Shown in pieces: positions 32,672 to 39,133 of a DNA stretch of 39,133 bases (positions within the stretch are counted from its first letter, which is position 1; every line of letters begins with the position of its first letter). Both the position numbers and the translations under genes were made by a program. This DNA comes from an uncultured Clostridia bacterium (GTDB lineage: Bacteria > Bacillota > Limnochordia > Darwinibacteriales > Darwinibacteriaceae). A model generated the notes under the pieces. That model had not been told where the DNA came from and did not search any database. It worked only from the letters and a program-made list of their open reading frames with translations. Where the stretch lies: NCBI GenBank assembly GCA_900018335.1, contig FIZK01000001.1, forward strand, positions 1 through 39,133, given 5' to 3'.

Positions 32672-35112
32672 GCCGCGCCACTTCCCAGCACCACTTCCAC
32701 CTCATGTTCCCCTCCAGGCAATGGAGGCAGGAGGCTGCCCGCTATTTCCGTTCCGTCCAGGATGACTTTGGCCACGCCCCTGCTCACATGCTCGGGGTTG
32801 CGGATGGTGATGTAGTAAACACTTCCCCTAAACTCCCGCCGGATCTGGTAACCGTCCCACTCCGGAGGGATGCAGGGGTCGATGCGCAGGCCGTCGAAGT
32901 CCGGTTTGATCCCCAAGATGGCCTGGGAGATGGCCGCGTAGTTCCAGGCCGCGGTTCCGGTGAGCCAGGAGTTTTTCGCCTGGCCAAAATTGACGGCATC
33001 ACGCCCGGCAATCATCTGTGCGTATACGTAGGGTTCCAGGCGGTGCAGATCCGAGATCTCCTCTCGGTAAGCGGGGCAGATCTTCTTATAGAGTTCAAAG
33101 GCGCGGTGTCCCCGGCCCAGAACCGTTTCGGCAATCATTACCCAGGGGTTGTTGTGGCAGAAGATACCCGCGTTTTCTTTATAACCAGGAGGGTAAGAAG
33201 AAATCTCCCCCAGATTCAGGTAGTACTGGGAATAGGCGGGAGTCTGGAGCACAATCCCATGCTTCGTCTCCAAAAGGCGCTGCACGGAGTCCAAGGCCGC
33301 CTGGGCCCGTCCATCCTCCACGCCAATGCCCGCCATAACGCAGAAACCCTGGGGCTCTATGAAGATTTGTCCTTCGGAGCATGTGCTGCTTCCCACTTTC
33401 TCCCCAAAGGCATCGTAAGCTCTGAGGAACCACTCACCATCCCAGCCGTGCTCCAGCACTGCCTGGATCATCTGATCCCTGTGCTTTTCCGCGGCCTCCG
33501 CCTCTGACTCCAATCCCCGCCGGCGGCAGAGCTCAATGAAGTCTTTAGCCGCATAAACGAACAGCCCGGCGATGAATACTGATTCCGCCACGGGCCCCTC
33601 CGAAGGACCGGTGGTCTGGAAGGACTCGCCCGGTTCTTCTGAAAAGCAGTTCAAGTTGAGGCAGTCATTCCAATCCGCCCTGCCGATCAGGGGCAGCCCA
33701 TGGGGTCCTAAGTTATTCACCACATGGTAAAAGGAGCACTTGAGGTGCTCAAACAAACTAGCCGTGTTGTCCGGATCGCTGTCGAAGGGCACCTCTTCAT
33801 CAAGGATGGAAAAATCACCTGTTTCTTTGATATAGGCGGCGGTGCCCACGATCAGCCAGAGGGGATCATCGTTGAAGCCGGAGCCGATATCGTGGTTTCC
33901 CCGCTTAGTTAAGGGCTGGTACTGGTGGTAGGCGCTCCCGTCCGGGAACTGCGTAGAGGCTATATCTAAAATCCTCTGCCTAGCCCGTTCCGGCACCTGG
34001 TGGACAAAGCCCAGCAGGTCCTGGTTGGAGTCGCGGAAGCCCATCCCCCGCCCGATGCCCGACTCAAAGTAGGAAGCGCTGCGAGAGAGGTTGAAGGTAA
34101 CCATACACTGATACGGATTCCAGATGTTCACCATGCGATCGAGCTTCTCATCACCGCTGGCCAGCTGGTATTTGCCCAAGAGGGCATCCCAGTAAGCCTG
34201 GAGCTCAGCTAAAGCCTGTTCCACCTGTTCCGGCTGGGCAAAGCGGGCGATCATCTCCTCAGCCCTGACCTTGTTGATCACACCCGGAGCCGCCCACTTC
34301 TCCTCTTTGGGATTCTCCACATAGCCCAAGATGAAGATGAAGGTTTTGCTTTCTCCAGGCCCCAGCTCCAGCTGGAGGTGGTGGGAAGCCACGGGCGACC
34401 AGCCGCTGGCCAGGGAATTCGCGGACCGCCCCGCCAGCACCACCTGGGGTTCGTGCAGGCCGTTATACATACCCAAAAAGCTATCCCGATCCGTGTCGAA
34501 GCCCGCCAGTTCCGCGTTCACGGAAAAGAAGGCAAAATGGTTGCGGCGCTCCCGGTACTCCGTCTTGTGGTAGATGACAGAACCCTGTACCTCCACTTCG
34601 CCGGTGCTCAAGTTGCGCTGGAAGTTGGTCTGATCGTCATGGGCATCCCAGAGGCAGAACTCCAAAAAGGAAAAGAGGGACAGGGACTTTGCCCGTTCGC
34701 TCTCGTTGGTCAGACTGAGCTGCATCACTTCTCCATTGAAGTCCACGGGCACGAAAAAGAGCTGATCGACCCTAAGGCCTCCCCTGGCCCCGGTGATTTT
34801 GGTGTAACCCAGGCCGTGACGGCACTGATAGAAAGAAAGTTCCTTTTTCATGGGCCGAAAGCTGGGCGACCACACATCTTCGCCGTCTTTAACGTAGAAG
34901 CAGCGCCCGCCCTCATCCAAGGGTACGTTATTGTACCGATAGCGGGTTAAGCGCCGGAGCCTTGCGTCCCGGTAGAAGGAGTAACCGCCCCCTGTGTGGG
35001 AAATGAGGCTGAAGAAGTCCTGGGAACCGAGGTAGTTGATCCACGGGTAGGGAGTGAACGGAGTGGTGATCACGTACTCCCGGTGCGCATCATCAAAGAA
35101 GCCAAATTTCAT
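32665..35112 (-). CDS. Cellobiose phosphorylase (GH94)
   Basis: An 815-residue cytoplasmic enzyme that phosphorolyses cellobiose to glucose 1-phosphate and glucose. It closely resembles clostridial cellobiose phosphorylases as I remember them: start [60 protein letters not shown], the acid catalyst in [12 protein letters not shown], and [12 protein letters not shown]. Length is normal. ATG 35112 is 6 nt after GGAGGGGG and gives the family start; ATG 35118 abuts that site. Cellobiose would come from cellulose breakdown in the habitat; no cellulase or transporter is adjacent. It leads the yhaO-yhaN operon, an unusual neighbour. Confidence 0.93.
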   Translation of the reverse strand: MKFGFFDDAHREYVITTPFTPYPWINYLGSQDFFSLISHTGGGYSFYRDARLRRLTRYRYNNVPLDEGGRCFYVKDGEDVWSPSFRPMKKELSFYQCRHGLGYTKITGARGGLRVDQLFFVPVDFNGEVMQLSLTNESERAKSLSLFSFLEFCLWDAHDDQTNFQRNLSTGEVEVQGSVIYHKTEYRERRNHFAFFSVNAELAGFDTDRDSFLGMYNGLHEPQVVLAGRSANSLASGWSPVASHHLQLELGPGESKTFIFILGYVENPKEEKWAAPGVINKVRAEEMIARFAQPEQVEQALAELQAYWDALLGKYQLASGDEKLDRMVNIWNPYQCMVTFNLSRSASYFESGIGRGMGFRDSNQDLLGFVHQVPERARQRILDIASTQFPDGSAYHQYQPLTKRGNHDIGSGFNDDPLWLIVGTAAYIKETGDFSILDEEVPFDSDPDNTASLFEHLKCSFYHVVNNLGPHGLPLIGRADWNDCLNLNCFSEEPGESFQTTGPSEGPVAESVFIAGLFVYAAKDFIELCRRRGLESEAEAAEKHRDQMIQAVLEHGWDGEWFLRAYDAFGEKVGSSTCSEGQIFIEPQGFCVMAGIGVEDGRAQAALDSVQRLLETKHGIVLQTPAYSQYYLNLGEISSYPPGYKENAGIFCHNNPWVMIAETVLGRGHRAFELYKKICPAYREEISDLHRLEPYVYAQMIAGRDAVNFGQAKNSWLTGTAAWNYAAISQAILGIKPDFDGLRIDPCIPPEWDGYQIRREFRGSVYYITIRNPEHVSRGVAKVILDGTEIAGSLLPPLPGGEHEVEVVLGSGAAW

Positions 35113-35225
35113 GGCCATCCCCCTCCATGGCGTTTCCTTCCTTATTCTCCGCCCAGGTCCCCTCTTCCTCTTCGCTCGGGCAGGCCAAGCCGGTCAGGGT
35201 TTTCAGCCCTAGGGGCAGATGACCC

Positions 35226-35254
35226 TTTACAGGGGACAAGTCCTGTGGTATTTT
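35226..35254 (+). promoter_or_regulatory. Predicted sigma-A promoter of the riboswitch-pbuG transcript
   Basis: TTTACA (35226-35231), a 17-nt spacer and TATTTT (35249-35254). Start of transcription would be near 35261, about 14 nt before the aptamer P1, which fits a riboswitch leader. The -10 is only a 4 of 6 match. Confidence 0.6.
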
Positions 35255-35274
35255 AAATGTAAACAAAGGACATA

Positions 35275-35343
35275 GCTCATATAAGCCTGCAAATTTGGTG
35301 CAGGAGTTTCTACGTGGCGACCTATATCGCCTACGCTATGAGT
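35275..35343 (+). promoter_or_regulatory. Guanine (purine) riboswitch aptamer
   Basis: P1 pairs 35275-35281 with 35337-35343 (CTCATA/TATGAG core); P2 is CCTGCA/TGCAGG (35286-35291 with 35299-35304) with loop AATTTGG; J2/3 is GTTTCTAC, matching the xpt core; P3 is 35314-35320 with 35327-35334 with a bulged T; loop 3 is CCTATA. L2 GG and L3 CC can form the loop-loop pairs. The base before TATGAG is C (C74 equivalent), indicating guanine or hypoxanthine rather than adenine. Position 73 appears to be G, not A, and P3/L3 are a little unusual. The gene downstream is a purine permease, consistent with the assignment. Confidence 0.9.
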
Positions 35344-35430
35344 GACTTATAAGCGCATGGTCAGTAAGGGCTTCCCGCAAGCCATTATTGACGTTTCCTG
35401 CAGCTTGTCGATCACTCGATGAGTTTTTTT
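35344..35430 (+). terminator. Riboswitch expression platform: antiterminator and intrinsic terminator
   Basis: Terminator: CTTGTCGA (35404-35411) pairs with TCGATGAG (35416-35423), loop TCAC, then TTTTTTT. Antiterminator: GAGTGA (35340-35345) can pair with TCACTC (35412-35417) and ATAAGC (35349-35354) with GCTTGT (35403-35408), which breaks both P1 and the terminator. Between them a stable hairpin (GTCAGTAA 35360-35367 with 35385-35392, GGCTT with AAGCC inside) brings the two strands together. Reading: guanine bound, terminator forms, gene off. The stretch 35431-35514 holds only the ribosome site. Confidence 0.88.
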
Positions 35431-35514
35431 ATTTTTCCAAGGCTGTTTGGGGTAAAATGCTTGCCCCATCAGATAGAGGCAAATCTAATCTAGAGGCGGA
35501 GGAATGAGAGAACA

Positions 35515-36873
35515 ATGGAGAGTTTTTTCAAGCTGAAGGAAAACGGCACTAATGTTCGCACTGAAATTCTGGCGGGATTGACCACGTTCTTTGCCATGGC
35601 CTACATCGTCATGGTTAACCCTGACATCCTGTCAGCCACGGGAATGCCCTGGGGCGCGGTCTTCCTGGCAACCATCGCGGCATCCATCATTGGCACTCTG
35701 GTTATGGGGCTGTTTGCCAACGTCCCCTACGCCCAAGCTCCCGGCATGGGTCTCAATGCTTTCTTCACCTTCACCGTCGTGTTCAGCCTCGGGTTTACCT
35801 GGCAGGAAGCTTTGGCCATGGTGTTCATCTGCGGCATAATCAACATCCTGATTACGGTGACCAACATCCGCAAGCTGATCATCAAGTGCATCCCGGAAAG
35901 TCTGCAGAACGCCATCGGCGGCGGCATCGGAATCTTCATCGCCTACATCGGCCTACAGAACGCAGGACTGATCGGCTTTGGAGCTGGTGTTCCGGAACTC
36001 GTGCCCCTGAATAACGCTTCTGTACTGCTCACCCTGTTCGGACTGGCCGTCACAGTGATTTTGCTAGTTCGCAATGTGAAGGGCGCCATCTTCATCGGCA
36101 TCATCATCACCACCCTGCTGGGCATTCCCTTTGGAGTAACCCAGGTGGGAGACACCGTAAGTCTATCCGAAGCCTTTTCTCAGCTGGGCACCACCTTTGG
36201 AGCTGCCTTCGGCAATCCCGGTATGCTCTCCTTGTTCAGCGACTTGAGCAAGCTGCCCCTGGTGCTCATGACCATCTTCGCGTTCAGCCTTTCTGACACC
36301 TTTGACACCATCGGCACGTTTATCGGCACGGGCAGGCGCGCTGGTATCTTCTCCGCTGAAGATATGAAGGCCCTGGAAACCAGTTCCGGCTTTAAATCGA
36401 AGATGGACCGGGCCCTTTTTGCCGACGCCACTGCCACATCCATCGGCGCCATCTTCGGTACTTCCAACACCACCACTTACGTGGAAAGTGCTGCGGGCAT
36501 CGGAGCAGGCGGCAGGACAGGCTTAACCAGCGTGGTTGTTGCCGTACTCTTCTTCCTCAGCGCCTTCTTTGCTCCGGCCATCAGCGCCATCCCGTCAGCT
36601 GCGACGGCACCGGCCCTGATCATCGTCGGTATCATGATGCTGGCTTCCTTCAAGGAAGTTAACTGGACCGATTTCGTGGAAGCTGTGCCTGCCTTTTTCG
36701 CCGGCGTGTTCATGGCCCTGTGCTACAGCATTTCCTACGGCATTGCCGGTGGGTTCATCTTCTACACACTGGTTAAAATCGTGAAGGGCGAAGCCAAGAG
36801 TATTCACCCCATTCTGGCCGTGTCCACCGTGCTGTTTATCCTCAACTTCATCATCTTAGCCGTAATTCAATAG
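35515..36873 (+). CDS. pbuG: Guanine/hypoxanthine permease (AzgA/PbuG-like NCS2)
   Basis: A 452-residue integral membrane protein of the AzgA/PbuG branch of nucleobase permeases. It starts MESFFKLKENGTNVRTEILAG, the family N-terminus, followed by TTFFAMAYIVMVNPDIL, APGMGLNAFFTF and, in the second half, FDTIGTFIGTGRRAG and TSNTTTYVESAAGIGAGGRTG, which form the half-helices of the substrate site. About 12-14 helices. It would import guanine or hypoxanthine by proton symport. The guanine riboswitch in its leader shuts it off when purine is plentiful. ATG 35515 lies 11 nt after GGAGGA. A terminator follows. Confidence 0.95.
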   Translation: MESFFKLKENGTNVRTEILAGLTTFFAMAYIVMVNPDILSATGMPWGAVFLATIAASIIGTLVMGLFANVPYAQAPGMGLNAFFTFTVVFSLGFTWQEALAMVFICGIINILITVTNIRKLIIKCIPESLQNAIGGGIGIFIAYIGLQNAGLIGFGAGVPELVPLNNASVLLTLFGLAVTVILLVRNVKGAIFIGIIITTLLGIPFGVTQVGDTVSLSEAFSQLGTTFGAAFGNPGMLSLFSDLSKLPLVLMTIFAFSLSDTFDTIGTFIGTGRRAGIFSAEDMKALETSSGFKSKMDRALFADATATSIGAIFGTSNTTTYVESAAGIGAGGRTGLTSVVVAVLFFLSAFFAPAISAIPSAATAPALIIVGIMMLASFKEVNWTDFVEAVPAFFAGVFMALCYSISYGIAGGFIFYTLVKIVKGEAKSIHPILAVSTVLFILNFIILAVIQ

Positions 36874-36895
36874 CAGTCAATCGATACGCTTCCCA

Positions 36896-36929
36896 AGTAA
36901 AGACCACCGCCTCGGCGGTGGTCTTTACT
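36896..36929. terminator. Bidirectional terminator between pbuG and the EAL gene
   Basis: A very long perfect stem: AGTAAAGACCACCGCC (36896-36911) pairs with its complement at 36914-36929 around a 2-nt loop, with TTTA in the lower arm. It covers the stop codon of the minus-strand gene. No long T-run, but the AAAG/CTTT base and symmetry suit two-way termination. Confidence 0.75.
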
Positions 36930-39133
36930 ATGATGCCAGTTTAGCCAGGGCTTCCTCCTCCACAAGGGGTTTGCTGTAGAGATAGCCCTGCATCACATCG
37001 CAGCCGCTCTCCGCTAGGTAACGGAGTTGAACCTCCTCTTCCACTCCCTCCGCCACTACCTTCAATCCCAACTTGTGGCACATGGAAATCAGGTCCTTAA
37101 TCACCAAGCGTTGCTTGTCCTTAACCAGGATGTTGTCGATGAAGCGCTTATCGATCTTGATGCAGTCGATGGGCAGCTCCTCGATGCGGGAAAGGGCGGA
37201 GTAGCCCGTCCCAAAGTCGTCCAGGGCAATGCTCACCCCCAGATCCCGCAGGGGCAGGAGCTTAGCTTCCACGCCGGCGAAATCCTCAATCAGCACCGAC
37301 TCGGTGATCTCCAGCTGCAGACTCCTGGGCTCAATGCCCGCATCTCTCAATATCTCGCCTACCCTCTGGCTGAAATCTTCCTGCACCAGCTGGAGGACGG
37401 AGATGTTCACGCCAACGTGCAGATCCCCATGGCCACAGTGATTGAGCCGCCGGATGAAGTCGCAGGCGCTTTCCAGGACCCAATAGCCAAGGGGAACGAT
37501 GAGACCATGGCGCTCAGCGATGGGAATGAACTCCGCTGGCGAGACCATACCCAGGGAGGGAGAGTTCATACGGGATAGGGCCTCAAATCCCACCACCTCC
37601 AAGGAGGACACGGCCACCTTGGGCTGGTAGTGCAGGTAGACGGTGCCCAAACCGGGATTGCCCACGAAACGGCGCAGTTCCTGGGCAATGATTTCCTCCC
37701 GGCGCAGCCTGGCTCCCATCTCCACATCGAAGAAGGCATAACTGGGCGCGCTTGGTGTGTTTTCCAAATGCTGCACCGCCACGGCAGCCTGGGTGAGCAC
37801 ATCCACAGGATCCGTGTGGGAGTCGCTGAGCTCCACTATGCCTGTGCCTACTTCCAAGTGGTGCCCGATGGGATCTGGGCCTTCTTCAACACCAGCCCGG
37901 ATATGTTCCGCCAGTTCGATCAGCTCTTCCCTGCCGCTGTAGCCCTGGACCAGGAAGGCAAAGCGGTTGCCGGAAAAGCGGAAGAGACGTCTGCCGCCCT
38001 CAACCAGGGTAGACAGTCTCTCGGAAACATGGGCCATGAGGCGGTCCCCCGCATCGAAACCGTAGACAGAGTTAACTTCGCTGAGGTTGCGGCAGTGCAC
38101 CAGCAGAAATGCACCATTCTCCGAACGTTCACCCCAGAGCCATTCAGTCAAAACCTCCTCCAGGTACACCTTGTTGGGCAGACCGGTTAAGCTGTCATGG
38201 TAGGCCAAGCTGACCAGCTGCTGATTATGCCTAAAGTTAGCAAACATGGTGTAGATGAAGATGAGACAGACGAAGCTGGTCCCGGCAAAGACCAGCAGGG
38301 TCGTGGTACGCATCACGGCCAGCGTGGAGTCGGTGGACTTGCCCACAACCAAAGTGCCCACGAACTCTCCATCGAGTTGAACAGGGACGTAGATGTCATA
38401 GGTTTCTTCGCCATTCTCCCTGTTAATTTGGGAGTAGCTGCGCCCGGCCAGCACCGCTTCCCTCAAATCGGTATCGTCCAAGTGAAGGCCTACATGATCC
38501 GGGGTGCTGCTGGCTAAAACAGTGAAATCCGGACCCAAAAAGCAGACGTGGTCCACCAGATGAAAACTGCCAATTTCGCCCACAATCCTCTGCAGCTCAA
38601 AGGAGGACAGAAAGCCCTGAACGAGATCGGCATCAATGCCCAACTGGACAAAGCGTCCATCATCGAGGCGCACATAGGCGTACTTGTAGTAGCGGTCGGA
38701 TTCGCTGTCGCGGCGGATGTCTTCTACCAAGGAATGGGCACCGCTGATCATGAAATTATGTACGGGATGACCCGGCTCGGCCGCCCAACCCAGGTAGGCG
38801 GGAGTAGTCGAGTACTCAATGACGCCTTGGGGATTGTAAAGGTAGATTTCATCCACGGATAAAGAGTTGGCCAGGGCCTGGAGGGCCGCATCGTCCATCT
38901 GGTCGGAAAAGAGGGCTGTGGTCGCGGTGGCGGTGATCAGCCTGTCCTCCAAGAGCTCATTGATGGCACTATACGCTTCCCTGCTCTTTACCAGGCTGTG
39001 GGAGTAGATGCTGGCGTAGTTGAGGCTCTCCTCCTCCAGCCTGCCCAGGAAGAGGGTGCGCACGTAGTTGACCAAGAAATAATTCAGAGCAGAAAAGACA
39101 AGCGCAATCAGGACAATGGCGACCACATACGGC
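36928..39133 (-). CDS. Membrane sensor GGDEF(degenerate)-EAL protein, 5' end at or beyond window edge
   Basis: The frame stays open to the window end; GTG 39126 could be the start, but codons before it (P-Y) are open, so the gene may begin outside. TM helix near 1-20, a ~250-residue extracytoplasmic sensor (Cache-like, ending in VPVQLDGEFVGTLVVGKS), second TM near 275-298, a GGDEF-like domain in which GGDEF reads SGNRF, and an EAL domain with intact FEALSRMN, NIS, EITES, DDFGTGYSALSR and EGVEEE. The product is therefore predicted to degrade c-di-GMP. Its domain arrangement resembles that of the protein at 25412, without the PAS domains. Convergent with pbuG. Confidence 0.88.
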   Translation of the reverse strand, partial: PYVVAIVLIALVFSALNYFLVNYVRTLFLGRLEEESLNYASIYSHSLVKSREAYSAINELLEDRLITATATTALFSDQMDDAALQALANSLSVDEIYLYNPQGVIEYSTTPAYLGWAAEPGHPVHNFMISGAHSLVEDIRRDSESDRYYKYAYVRLDDGRFVQLGIDADLVQGFLSSFELQRIVGEIGSFHLVDHVCFLGPDFTVLASSTPDHVGLHLDDTDLREAVLAGRSYSQINRENGEETYDIYVPVQLDGEFVGTLVVGKSTDSTLAVMRTTTLLVFAGTSFVCLIFIYTMFANFRHNQQLVSLAYHDSLTGLPNKVYLEEVLTEWLWGERSENGAFLLVHCRNLSEVNSVYGFDAGDRLMAHVSERLSTLVEGGRRLFRFSGNRFAFLVQGYSGREELIELAEHIRAGVEEGPDPIGHHLEVGTGIVELSDSHTDPVDVLTQAAVAVQHLENTPSAPSYAFFDVEMGARLRREEIIAQELRRFVGNPGLGTVYLHYQPKVAVSSLEVVGFEALSRMNSPSLGMVSPAEFIPIAERHGLIVPLGYWVLESACDFIRRLNHCGHGDLHVGVNISVLQLVQEDFSQRVGEILRDAGIEPRSLQLEITESVLIEDFAGVEAKLLPLRDLGVSIALDDFGTGYSALSRIEELPIDCIKIDKRFIDNILVKDKQRLVIKDLISMCHKLGLKVVAEGVEEEVQLRYLAESGCDVMQGYLYSKPLVEEEALAKLAS

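Noticed and set aside
35275-35343. Adenine or 2'-deoxyguanosine riboswitch
   Set aside because: The specificity base is C, not T, and the J2/3 T51 position is kept, so guanine/hypoxanthine fits best.
1-39133. CRISPR arrays, insertion sequences, tRNA or rRNA genes
   Set aside because: Reading both strands I saw no regular direct repeats with spacers, no transposase motifs and no tRNA/rRNA-like stretches; a covariance search would be needed to exclude a tRNA formally.

Overview
The window looks like chromosome of a spore-forming, probably anaerobic or microaerophilic member of the Bacillota (Clostridia/Limnochordia-like; the exact taxon cannot be read from the sequence). Reasons: Gram-positive-style GGAGG ribosome binding sites with many GTG/TTG starts; a Tlp-type small acid-soluble spore protein; a YheC/YheD-type spore-coat ATP-grasp protein; the mrfA-mrfB and yhaO-yhaN pairs known from Bacillus; a cellobiose phosphorylase very like the clostridial enzyme; and a selenocysteine-containing peroxiredoxin. 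Genes are tightly packed, intrinsic terminators are common, and I see no phage, transposon, integron or CRISPR structure.

Layout. 1-3.75 kb: 3' part of a ROK-family sugar kinase, then leucyl aminopeptidase and an MFS transporter on the minus strand. 3.9-6.9 kb: oxidative-stress block with a selenoprotein peroxiredoxin (in-frame TGA at the peroxidatic position followed by a SECIS-like hairpin), an SQR/NDH-2-like flavoprotein, the Tlp homologue, and Fe/Mn superoxide dismutase behind a Fur-type box and a leader hairpin. 7.0-9.3 kb: a cluster of very small proteins, including two copies of a 'tiny membrane peptide + helical ~91 aa protein' pair, flanking the YheC/D gene; probably spore-related and apparently uncharacterised. 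9.3-15 kb: secreted erythromycin-esterase-like protein, a small membrane protein, then mrfAB (DNA repair helicase/nuclease). 15-19.6 kb: secreted protein with a flavinylation-like TGAT motif under a near-consensus promoter, HAD phosphatase, TPR lipoprotein/secreted protein, TSNG-repeat DUF4097 protein, thiol peroxidase, a 39-residue basic protein, nitroreductase. 19.6-27.8 kb: diguanylate cyclase; an operon of DUF1538 membrane protein, tandem P-II-like protein and glutaminyl cyclase; an acidic secreted protein; an MscS channel; a PAS-GGDEF-EAL protein. 27.9-35.1 kb: overlapping operon cellobiose phosphorylase-yhaO-yhaN. 35.2-36.9 kb: guanine riboswitch with a readable terminator/antiterminator and the purine permease it controls. 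36.9 kb to the end: a membrane sensor GGDEF-EAL protein running off the window.

Functional themes: peroxide/superoxide defence (PrxU, Tpx, SOD, nitroreductase), c-di-GMP turnover (one intact GGDEF, two degenerate-GGDEF/intact-EAL proteins), DNA repair (MrfAB, YhaNO), sugar and purine uptake, and spore structure. The strongest observations are the selenoprotein with its SECIS, the fully readable guanine riboswitch, and the duplicated small-protein module next to the spore-coat gene. Where a start differs from the longest open frame, the choice rests on ribosome-binding-site spacing and is stated in the entry.
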